28,294 nucleotides of DNA from Paraglomus occultum (lineage: Eukaryota; Glomeromycota; Glomeromycetes; Paraglomerales; Paraglomeraceae), in assembly GCA_910592205.1 (NCBI GenBank), contig CAJVPJ010000329.1:1-28294 (forward strand). The letters run 5' to 3'. Numbering within the stretch: position 1 is the stretch's first letter; every line of letters starts with the position of its first letter. Position numbers and translations under genes: made by a program. The notes under the pieces were generated by a model. The model searched no databases. It was given only the letters and a program-made list of their open reading frames with translations, and had not been told where the DNA came from. This document shows, in pieces, positions 1-8,243 of this stretch.

Positions 1-335
1 GTTTATAGACAATTAAATAAATATCCTGTATAAAACCGACAGTATGCAAACCTAGGGGCAAGACTAAGTTCGCAACAAAGAATCCGGATAGCGATTTCGC
101 TAATTCTCTGAACGGTGAATTCTTAAGAACCACAGGATTTTAACTGACCACACAATTGAATTAAATCCAATAGTCAGAGTTTTATTAGAATATAAAGAAC
201 TATTCTAAGGACCGTTTATATATTCGTATGATAAGGAATAAAGGAATAATAGTATCCGTGGACAATCTTATAGCTGAAGATAATGAATGATGAAGGAAAA
301 CGGCGCGCTTAAATAACTATTTCTTGTCTAACTCT
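1..335. other. Intergenic, nothing recognised
   Basis: AT-rich sequence with stops in all frames and no recognisable coding, RNA or transposon signature. Confidence 0.5.
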
Positions 336-474
336 ATGGCGGCGAAAATTGGATATATTGGGAGAGATTTACCCATTAATAATGTTCTAATTTTACCAAC
401 GTCTGTTAGCCCGATATGGTCGAATTTGGCCGCCATTGCACAGATGGCCCAATATAGTTGATTTTGGCCGCCAT
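336..474. repeat. 27-bp inverted and direct repeat cluster
   Basis: Three related 27-bp segments lie at 336-362, 410-436 and 448-474. The first begins ATGGCGGC and ends TATATTGGG. The third is its reverse complement with 22 of 27 positions matching. The second and third are direct copies 38 bp apart, both ending in GGCCGCCAT followed by a GCACA-type extension. The GC-rich GGCCGCCAT core stands out against AT-rich surroundings. It may be a short foldback element or the ends of a non-autonomous DNA transposon, but no clear target duplication is visible. Confidence 0.5.
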
Positions 475-605
475 CGCACAAGATCTGGACTCGTATCACA
501 TGGAAGATTCTACGCCGCAGGACTTGTTGATCGTTACCGCAGAACTTAGATTTCGTGTAACTGGGCGGAAATCTCGGAGGAATACATAGACGTTAGAGCT
601 TATCC

Positions 606-1130
606 ATGACAGTAGAAAAAGATGAACAAAAAGCAGCTGAACAGGGATTTGCCAATGCACAATTTAATCTTGGTCAGTGTTATGCCAATGGAACTGGAGT
701 AGAAAAGAATGAACAAAAAGCAGTTGAAGGGTTTAAAAAAGCAGCTGAACAGGGATTTGCCAGTGCACAATTTAATCTTGGTGTATGTTATTATAATGGA
801 ACTGGAGTAGAAAAAGATGAACAAAAAGCAGTTGAATGGTTTAAAAAAGCAGCTGAACAGGGACTTGCCAGTGCACAATTTAATCTTGGTGTATGTTATT
901 ATAATGGAACTGGAGTAGAAAAAGATGAACAAAAAGCAATTGAATGGTTTAAAAAAGCAGTTGAACAGGGACTTGCCAGTGCTCAATATAGTCTAGGTGT
1001 ATGTTATGCCAATGGAACTGGAGTAGAAAAGGATGAACAAAAAGCAGTTGAATGGTATGAAAAAGCAGCTGAACAGGGATATGCTGATGCACAATGTAAT
1101 CTTGGTTATTGTTATGGGAGACGATCATAA
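606..1130 (+). CDS. SLR gene, N-terminal fragment (174 aa)
   Basis: Open from ATG 606 (MTVEKDEQKA) to TAA 1128. It holds one partial and four full SLR units. The first unit lacks the six residues VEWFKK (18 bp) that follow EQKA in the others. The last four residues (GRRS) are encoded by the inserted element. Such a fragment could still fold as a short SLR solenoid; whether it is expressed is unknown. Confidence 0.6.
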   Translation: MTVEKDEQKAAEQGFANAQFNLGQCYANGTGVEKNEQKAVEGFKKAAEQGFASAQFNLGVCYYNGTGVEKDEQKAVEWFKKAAEQGLASAQFNLGVCYYNGTGVEKDEQKAIEWFKKAVEQGLASAQYSLGVCYANGTGVEKDEQKAVEWYEKAAEQGYADAQCNLGYCYGRRS

Positions 1131-1340
1131 CGCCGAAAATCATTTCACCGACGTAAGATTTCACCGACAATCATTTCACCGACAATCATTTCGCCGACAA
1201 TCATTTCGCCGACAACACTACCAAAAAAGGATAATTTCGAAATAATGTTGGTGAATATGTCGGTGAAATGATTGTCGGTGAAATGATTTTCGGTGAAATG
1301 ATTGTCGGTGAAATAATTTTCGGTGAAATGATACGGACCC
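1116..1340. mobile_element. 225-bp foldback-type MITE inside the SLR gene
   Basis: The element begins GGGAGACGATCAT and ends ATGATACGGACCC, so its termini are imperfect inverted repeats. It is flanked by exact copies of ATTGTTAT (1108-1115 and 1341-1348). The arms consist of 15-bp subrepeats of the type AATCATTTCACCGAC on the left and the reverse complement on the right. They surround a unique core at about 1218-1255. There is no coding capacity for a transposase. An 8-bp duplication with G-rich ends would fit hAT, Merlin or a Mutator-like superfamily; the sequence does not decide. A second copy with the same core lies at 27264-27468. Confidence 0.85.
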
Positions 1341-1846
1341 ATTGTTATAGACATGGAACTGGAGTAGAAAAAGATGAACAGAAAGCAGTTGAATGGTTTA
1401 AAAAAGCAGCTGAACAAGGATTTGCCATTCCACAATTTAATCTTGGTGTATGTTATTATAATGGAACTGGAGTAGAAAAAGATGAACAAAAAGCAGTTGA
1501 ATGGTATAAAAAAGCAGCTGAACAGGGATTTGCCAGTGCTCAATATGATCTTGCTTTATGTTATAGACATGGAACTGGAGTAGAAAAGGATGAACAGAAA
1601 GCAGTCGAATTGTATAAAAAAGCAGCTGAAGAAGGACATGCCAGAGCTCAATACCAGCTTTTTATATGTTATAGACATGGTGCTGGAGTAGAAAAGAATG
1701 AACAAAAAGCAGTTGAATGGTATAAAAAAGCTGCTGAACGAAAAACTGCTGGCCAACCAGTCAATTTACAAGTTATTGATCAACAAACTCAAGTTCTTCA
1801 ATCAGCTTATGAAATAGCTGGTCCAAGTAAAACAAGGCCAACTTAA
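1268..1846 (+). CDS. SLR gene, C-terminal fragment with transposon-derived start (192 aa)
   Basis: The frame opens at an ATG within the right arm of the inserted element and reads MIVGEMIFGEMIVGEIIFGE before entering SLR sequence at CYRHGTGVEK. It contains three full SLR units, a partial unit and the tail ending SKTRPT. The first 24 or so residues are purely element-derived five-residue repeats. This is an open chimeric frame, but there is no evidence that a transcript starts here. Confidence 0.5.
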   Translation: MIVGEMIFGEMIVGEIIFGEMIRTHCYRHGTGVEKDEQKAVEWFKKAAEQGFAIPQFNLGVCYYNGTGVEKDEQKAVEWYKKAAEQGFASAQYDLALCYRHGTGVEKDEQKAVELYKKAAEEGHARAQYQLFICYRHGAGVEKNEQKAVEWYKKAAERKTAGQPVNLQVIDQQTQVLQSAYEIAGPSKTRPT

Positions 1847-3000
1847 ATAACTACAGTGAGACTCTTTCTAATACTAATACAAAGTAGTAAGAATATGTTT
1901 AGTACGGTTTTGACATAAAATTGAGCAAATACAAGGAATATAAATGATGATAAATTACATACAGGACATGCTATTACTATATTGATATCAGGAAAGCTCT
2001 AGTTAAGCTTTATTTGGTAAATAATTTTAGCATGATTTAAGGATCCAACCCTTATTATTTGTCTCGTGCTTCGTCATCCACCAATGATATCTGCTTGTGT
2101 TATGTATACTTTTCGTTTTATTTAATTAAATGTTATCTGTTATTATTATTGGAGAAAATCGCCGCAAAAACGGCCTTTGAATTTTGATAGATTATGTTTA
2201 TAGCTTATAGCTTATTAATAAAGGGTTCAAGAAGTCTTGAAAAAAAAATTGGTGTTACGTATGCATGGGTTTCGATCTTATATTATGTTAACTAGCGATG
2301 CTTGAGATACGCTTCGCAGAGCTGGTATCTGTTGTCTGGGGAATTTTAGGGTTGACGTGTTTACTTGTTGAAATGTTGTAATGTAGGTAGTCTTTTGTTT
2401 CGATGTGTTTGGCTTTAGTTTGCATGGTAGAAGCGGTTATACAAGGACAACGGTAGCTTTGTTTTAATTGTAAACAATTATGTATCCAAAGCTTATTCGA
2501 ATGTTAATGTTAGTATATTAAATTAATGAATGTATCAATGGGATAGTTGAAATTATAGCGCGATCTGTTTATCAATTTCTTGTTATGTTAAGTAATGAAG
2601 CATGCTTAGGCAACGAATGCTTTTAATGTGAATGAAATAGAATGTGGGTGAGTGCATGGTTAAAGGATTAAATAGCTTGTGGAGGGGTTTGCTTACGTGT
2701 GAGGTGATAATTGTTGTTGAAAAGAATCGGGTAAAATATTGTATGATGGAATGGACGAAGTCGATAATATATTAAAAACATCTTCATAATCTGCAAGGGA
2801 GAATAAATTCAAGATATCACGGCAATGACCGAAATGTTGACAAAATGTTATAAATTTATATTCAAGTCAGTAATATTACGAAAAGGTAAAATTTTATCGT
2901 TCAGCTAAATTGCTTACGAACGGATTGATCTTTCAAGACACGAGGTTTATTTAAATGTATTTTACAATGTGTTGCGCATTATGTCAATTTATAATAAAGA
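1847..3000. other. Intergenic, nothing recognised
   Basis: About 1.15 kb of AT-rich DNA without a supported gene, RNA or element. A small GCCG/CGGC hairpin near 2161-2174 is the only local structure noticed. Confidence 0.4.
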
Positions 3001-3009
3001 ATTATTAGT

Positions 3010-3730
3010 CGACCGTCATATGTACTTCTTTTTAATAGTTCCGGTCCCGTAGGAAGTAAAACGCTATTGTTAGCATTACTTTGTCGTAGTAAGCGTTGGC
3101 GACTTTGATGATTACGCAATTTTTCTAATTGGAGATATGACCAAGCAGGCCAAGTATGCGTAAACGGAAACGTGGATCTATGCCCATTATTCTGCGTTTG
3201 ATGTATTTACCGTAAGTTTCAACGCTATTATAATTATTTGGAATAAACTCTGTATCTCGGTAATGACCGCGACCATTAGGAAATAAGTCTGGAAAGAGTA
3301 GTGGTTCTAAATTCGGATCGTTAATTGATATAGGAAGTGTATTCCCATCCGCTGAACAAAGGAAACTGGCAGTTAGTCGTGAGTAGAGAGAGTCTTTATT
3401 ATGTATTTTTTCAGGAGAATTAAACTTGGGAACAATAATATCATTTGGTTGAACTCGCTGAATTGTCTTCTACCACTGAATTAGCCGTTGGCCATGGAGA
3501 AATTTCAGATGAAATGTTTGATTGCAGTATCTGATTGCAAGAGTCGAGTAACTTTGGAGGTAAGGGTTATTTTGTTGAAGCCAAGTTACTGCATTTCGTA
3601 GGGTATGGTGGTACCAGTGGTTATCATTTGAAGGAGTATCCAAGTTTTCAAGAAAGCTCCAAGCATTCCTGAATATAGTGTAAGAGTTCTCAGATTTTTG
3701 GAAAGTCCCATCGTATCGACAATAGAACAA
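3010..3730 (-). pseudogene. Helitron-like (Helitron_like_N type) relic
   Basis: On the minus strand one frame reads from about 3730 through a single TAG near 3470 to about 3170. It includes HHTLRNAVTWLQQNNPYL and then PLLFPDLFPNGRGHYRD, followed by ETYGKYIKRRIMGIDPRFR. A frameshift moves the coding sequence to a frame reading TWPAWSYLQLEKLRNHQSRQ and ending near PTGPELLK. The LFPxLFPxGRG block and the later DPRFR segment resemble the N-terminal helicase-associated region of Helitron Rep/helicase proteins. No Rep HUH motif and no helicase domain are visible, so this is a fragment. The family assignment is from memory of the motif and is moderate. Confidence 0.5.
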
Positions 3731-3760
3731 TATTTTGTGTATACGTTAGCATTGGTCTTC

Positions 3761-4405
3761 CTAAACTGGACATGGAAGAGAAGATATCAAATTTTCCGCT
3801 TTCCAGATAAGTACTGGGTTAGATCTATGAACCGGAGCATTATCATCTTGAAAGACATATCATCTGGGCTTTCAATAAAAGAAACTAAATAATCTTCTAA
3901 AAGTTTTTATAGACTTGGCCTGTAATATTTCCTTCTAACACTACCAATGGGCCAAGTCGATTTTTGACAAAACAGCTCTAGACCATTACCCCTTCACTAT
4001 TACTCTTTACAGTAGGCACTAGACAGTCTACATCATATTTCTCATGAGGCCTACGCCAAATCCATTGCTGACCATCGTTTTCAAAAAAAAAAAACTGGGA
4101 TTTATCGCTCCAAATGATTATATACGTTCGCGACACCATCTTACGCGTTTTATTCTGGTTTTCTCTTTCTTCAAGCAATTCTTTCCTACAATCTTTAGTT
4201 TACTCGTACAAGAGCTCGCTCATCACGCTCAGTCAAAAGAGGTGGTCTCCCTGAACGAGCCGCGAGTCTATCTTTTTCAAATTTGTTAATAACATTATTG
4301 CAAGTAGTTCTGGGTATTCCAAATATTTTTTGAGCTGTGCTTACCCTTGTGAAGACTGATAATCATTCTACGTTCAAAAACAAAAAGTTTACGGGACTTA
4401 GACAT
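3761..4405 (-). pseudogene. Tc1-type transposase relic
   Basis: ATG at 4405 starts MSKSRKLFVFERRMIISLHK. After a frameshift there is the HTH-like region AQKIFGIPRTTCNNVINKFE and the linker SGRPPLLTERDERAL. Further on a frame carries WSDKSQFFFF (first catalytic Asp) and DGQQWIWRRPHEKYD, then a stop. Another frame then carries FQDDNAPVHRS (second catalytic Asp). The third catalytic region (SPDLNPIEN type) is not found, and the relic abuts the Helitron-like fragment near 3735. Several stops and frameshifts make it inactive. The order of motifs is that of Tc1-family DDE transposases. Confidence 0.75.
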
Positions 4406-4928
4406 TTTTTTATAAAAATAGTAAGTAAAGCTAAGAAGTAATTTTATTATTTGAAAGCTACGGTCTTTGTCTGCTCTAAAAAAAAGGTGTTTGAAATTAA
4501 GTTATGAGATATCTCAATTTGAATGTAAGCGACGGGCACAATCTGATCACAAAGTGACGGGTACTTTTGGTAGGGTGTCTCAATCATATGATTTTGATTG
4601 TTATCGAACTTCGAATTTCGAATCGAGTTCACTCAGTAATAGTAAGACCTAATTCTCGAAGATGCTCAAAAATAATCAATTTTTCTTGAGTTAATCCTGT
4701 GCTTGCTGTTTGATAAAATTATTGGTGCATCTTAATATAGTAAGACCGTACAATATTAAACCCCAAATTTTGGATACTGATATAGCATCTCTTTCAATGA
4801 CTGACATTGATTGATTGATTGATATAGAACTATGCGTATATTATGGAGACGAGTAACTATTGTTTTGTTAAATAAACCACTGAAAAACAAATTACAAAAC
4901 GATAAAAATTATATACAACATATATAAG
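4406..4928. other. Intergenic, nothing recognised
   Basis: AT-rich spacer between two transposon relics. Two short GTAAGACC-type motifs recur (near 4641 and 4739), but no element boundary can be assigned. Confidence 0.35.
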
Positions 4929-5417
4929 AGTACCGTATATGAAGAATTATACGATTCAACAGAATACGAAACAGCAGTGCGTTTCTTGGCAATAGGTTGC
5001 AAATGCAGTTGCTCAAAAATAATTCCGAGAGAAACGTTTGCCGAATTACGTGAAGCATTTTAAGCTCTCTCTAGAACATATTTTTGATGGCCCAGCTAAA
5101 AACGATAAATGGTGGAGAAATAACTGCCAGTTGACGTCTTAGAAACGCGTACTAATAAGCAAACCTTTTACTATTTGACATTGCAATATGCCAACCTTTG
5201 TCAGAAAACGTATCTCAGTATGTTAGAAATTGGTCGCATTTATTTCGAAAACGTCAGAAATCACTTAGCGGCGAATGGCATAATACCGCACGTTTATGGT
5301 AACATAAAACGAATGCCGCGATGAAAAACTAATATAACCATTGATATAACCGTTGCTGCTGCCGTGAAAAATTTCCTCGAAAACTATGCTAAAATTTATG
5401 GGCCGAAATTAAACTAA
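4929..5417 (+). pseudogene. Relic of a dispersed transposase-like family (unnamed)
   Basis: A decayed coding sequence spans several frames. The first part reads VYEELYDSTEYETAVRFLAI then CKCSCSKIIPRETFAELREA before a stop. A second frame gives FLMAQLKTINGGEIT. A third gives CQKTYLSMLEIGRIYFENV, HGN-like VYGNIKRMPR, a TGA, then ITVAAAVKNFLENYAKIYG. I recall this pattern (CxCxCSKxIPR, YFxNVRxHL, HGNxKRxP, VKNFLENYA) as the N-terminal region of a repetitive transposase-like family in Glomeromycotina and some animals, but I cannot name it with confidence. The catalytic half is missing. Confidence 0.5.
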
Positions 5418-7300
5418 AAAAGGGGCTGTCAGCTGAAAAAGAGATAAAATTTTTTTAGAAAGTATGGGTATTTGTTGGTTAATGCGAAGCAAAGAACGAA
5501 TAATTATCAAGAATATGTCATAAACGGTAAGTTTATGCAGCAAACGATAGCTATGGAAATGTGCTGTTAATAAATATTGATTGCAATATTATTACTAAAC
5601 CTCTGTTTTATTGTTAATATAGCAGATTATTCCAAACTAACATAAATTCCGGTTTGACTGACATACAAGTGTGACGACAAATTACAAACCGTCTCTATCA
5701 ATAAGATTACGATAAACATAAAGTTTTCCTTTTTTTCGATTAGCGTGCGCGAAACATTTAAAATGGTATGACATTGCTAATTATGTTTGTGAAGGTGAAT
5801 CGGAAATGTCGACAGAGATTAATATTAGGGAAATAAAATCCGACTGTTGAAATGCTTACTGTATATTCGTACTGTAACTTGTTTCGTTCTAGTATTATAC
5901 AGTTTTATTGTAAATGTACACAATATAATAAGATATAGAAGTAGAATTGCAAAAAAAAAAAACAAGTCGTAAATATTACTGTAGTAATTAAGGTATTAGT
6001 ATGGAGAATAAAACAAACTGTCAGAAAACGACTGTGGATATTACCCGAGACAATTAAAGCGAAGAAAGTAAATGTAATGTAGCTTTCGCGGAGGACGTCG
6101 ATGTCAACAGAAAAGACCTCTTATACAAGTAAGCAATTTGTACATTATCACGAGAAATTACGGCTTATGGCAGTGGAGAATCGTTTATACAAAAATAAAA
6201 ATGCGCAGGATTAATCAAAAGCTGCGGAATAAAGATGATACGATAGAATAAATAAAAGAGCAGGAAAGCGTCGACCGATAAGCGCAATGGAGAATGGAGA
6301 AGGTAATACGATGATGTGACTGAAAGCGGAAACTGTCTACCGATAAGCGAAAACGTCCCTTACGGTAGGAGGGAAAAATCGATGTTGACAAGTCATAAAG
6401 TGTTTGTAATACATTTATGTAAAAGTGAAATGATGGTCGGAAGATATTTTATGGAAATAATATGAAATGCTTTAATATTAGCGAAGCGACTTGGGCTGAT
6501 GTCTTACTAAAAGTTTCATTTATTAATTCTTGACTAATGCAAAATAATTGGAACATTACCGGTTTTTTTTGACACACTGAATCTGCGGTCAATTACGTCG
6601 TTCGCTTGCTTGTGAACTTTATTTGTGTCCGATCAACACAAATGCACATCGATTTTTATGAACCGATTCTGGAATTTGACCCGTTTCGGGGTTGTCACAT
6701 TAGGATAATCTTTTGAACCAATGATTACAGAATTTACGTAATAAACAGATCGAAATTCCCAGAACGTTCGTATCATCGGCAATCAAATGTTTATCAGTAA
6801 TGTTATATATAACCCTTTGCCATTGCTTTTTCTTTAAAGCAATGCAAACTATTGGCTACATTAGACCTGTACAAAAATTCTAGCATTTTTTACATGACAA
6901 GCGTTTACAGCGCTGACAGTTTGTTCGTCAATAAAGTCAATAGCATTGCATTGTCAATGGGCCCTTGCTGTCGCGGAAATACCCGTCTCAAATGTTATTC
7001 AAATAAAGCTTGCTTCAAACACGCTTGGTTTGTTAAGAATTAACTAGGTTGAAGAACTACATCAGGAATAATAGACAAAGTCATTCGATAAGCAAATAAA
7101 AGTTCTATCTCGAATCATTAAGCTTTATCTGCAAATCAACATTTTTCGCCTGTGTAACCACGCATACTAGTTTTTAGCCAATTGCATACTAAAGTTTTGT
7201 TTACAAGCAAATAATACCATCTTTGGAAGCTTACGTATCAATAACTTTCAAGATCGTTAGTAATCGGGACAATTGTAATAACCTAATCTCCTGATATTCT
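5418..7300. other. Intergenic, nothing recognised
   Basis: Almost 1.9 kb with no supported gene. A short open stretch near 6058-6129 reads like coding sequence (AFAEDVDVNRKDLLYK) but is too short to assign and may be another transposon scrap. Confidence 0.35.
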
Positions 7301-7308
7301 TTTGTCAT

Positions 7309-7316
7309 TATAAATA
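7309..7316 (+). promoter_or_regulatory. TATA box of HMG gene 1
   Basis: TATAAATA starts 92 bp before ATG 7401, within ATTATAAATACGA. The same TTATAAATACGA string lies upstream of the third HMG gene. A following AATATAAT (7334-7341) is matched upstream of the second HMG gene. Confidence 0.5.
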
Positions 7317-7400
7317 CGACTGCATCATTCACGAATATAATCTAACATTATCTTATATCTTACGAACACACTATTACTCCAACGATTAGACAAATCGACA

Positions 7401-8243
7401 ATGTCCATGCATAGTGATGAACTCTCAAGCTTATCCAACGGTAACTTTGCCACGAATCAAATTCCAATGGCCGCTTGTCTAGAATTATCCGACCTGACCT
7501 GTGACGACAAAATGCTTTTGCTCTATCCGCCTTATTATCTTTTCGCTCCTCTCGAATCGCTTCTCGATCCAATGCGCAAGAAATACGCGAGAAAAAACGC
7601 TCCTCCCCCGCGCCCAAGAAATTCCTGGCTCATCTTTCGCAAAAATTTTGAAAGCTTATTGCGTAATTTTTGTTCGAACCAACCGTTTACAATTCAAGAA
7701 ATTTCCAAGTTGGCGAGTGAACATTGGAAAGAACAATCAAAGTTAGTCAAGCGGTATTTCAAAGTTCTTTCTAAACTTGCGTATCATATACACAGGAATG
7801 CGTATCCTGACTACACTTATAGACCAAGAAAGGCGAAACATATTAGGCAAAAAAAGTTGGTGTTTAAAAAAATAGATACAGACACAATTTTGAAAACTAG
7901 GTTTTACAAAAACGATACAAAAGGGGAAAAGGATGTTTATGAAAATTTTGGCATTGACGATGCTGGCAGCAACGAAAATGAAGATAGTAACAAATTGGAA
8001 TTCATTTACAATGACAACTGTTATGCTAACAGTAGTCAGACTAGCAACGATAATGCTGTGTCGTTTAACACACAGTGTATTCCAAATAATTTCTTTACAC
8101 ATAACAATACAGTAAACCAGATGTTTTCTCCGGAAGAGTTTAATTTGGTCAATTACATTAACGACTTGTTTCTTAACCATTATTCTACTCATTTATCTAC
8201 ACATTGTATTTCCCAAAATTCTCCGTTTGTTCTATTCTTGTAA
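7401..8243 (+). CDS. MATA-type HMG-box protein, copy 1 (280 aa)
   Basis: A probable sequence-specific DNA-binding nuclear protein of the fungal MATA-HMG class. Residues 38-57 hold a LLLYPPYYLFAPLESLLDP motif. The HMG box runs from about 69 to 144: PPPRPRNSWLIFRK, the helix 2 region ISKLASEHWK, helix 3 KRYFKVLSKLAYHIHRNAYP, and the diagnostic PDYTYRP. A basic stretch (141-157) follows and could be a nuclear localisation signal. The rest is an Asn/acidic-rich tail. The reading frame is uninterrupted, with no intron needed. ATG 7401 is preceded by ACA (A at -3); a second ATG two codons in is also possible. The closest relative in the window is the gene at 12796. Its biological role is unknown; in this lineage the family is expanded far beyond mating type. 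Confidence 0.85.
   Translation: MSMHSDELSSLSNGNFATNQIPMAACLELSDLTCDDKMLLLYPPYYLFAPLESLLDPMRKKYARKNAPPPRPRNSWLIFRKNFESLLRNFCSNQPFTIQEISKLASEHWKEQSKLVKRYFKVLSKLAYHIHRNAYPDYTYRPRKAKHIRQKKLVFKKIDTDTILKTRFYKNDTKGEKDVYENFGIDDAGSNENEDSNKLEFIYNDNCYANSSQTSNDNAVSFNTQCIPNNFFTHNNTVNQMFSPEEFNLVNYINDLFLNHYSTHLSTHCISQNSPFVLFL

Larger units (their letters stand above)
606..1846 (+). pseudogene. Sel1-like repeat (SLR) protein gene split by a small transposon
   Basis: Sel1-like repeats are 36-residue helix pairs related to TPRs that act as protein-binding scaffolds, for example in SEL1L/Hrd3 and the chitin synthase activator Skt5. Here the units read GTGVEKDEQKAVEWFKKAA..G.A.AQ.NLG.CY, with seven full and two partial copies of 108 bp. 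A 225-bp element (1116-1340) and an 8-bp duplication interrupt the fifth unit just after NLGYCY, causing a stop at 1128. Subtracting 233 bp rejoins CY to RHGTGVEK in frame and gives 335 codons, ending in a non-repeat tail QVLQSAYEIAGPSKTRPT. No signal peptide or kinase domain is visible. The frame is closed upstream by a stop at 594, so the gene may be truncated at its 5' end. The extreme similarity between units indicates recent repeat amplification. The intact protein can no longer be made unless the insertion is polymorphic. Confidence 0.8.

Noticed and set aside
1130-1340. CRISPR-like array of 15-bp repeats
   Set aside because: Units are adjacent without spacers, invert across the centre, and lie in eukaryotic-type DNA flanked by a target duplication.
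1111-1350. The insertion in the SLR gene as a spliced intron (introner-like), with GT at 1111 and AG at 1349
   Set aside because: Removing 240 bp keeps the two halves out of frame and gives an immediate stop. A GTAAGA at 1153 lies after the stop at 1128. No GT-AG pair tested restores the repeat register.
600-1756. Long minus-strand frames over the SLR gene (repeated LFSCFFKPFNCFLFIFFYSS)
   Set aside because: They are antisense shadows of the 108-bp tandem repeats; the plus strand matches the SLR consensus.
7360-8192. Minus-strand and alternative plus frames within HMG copy 1
   Set aside because: They overlap a recognisable HMG gene and contain no motif.
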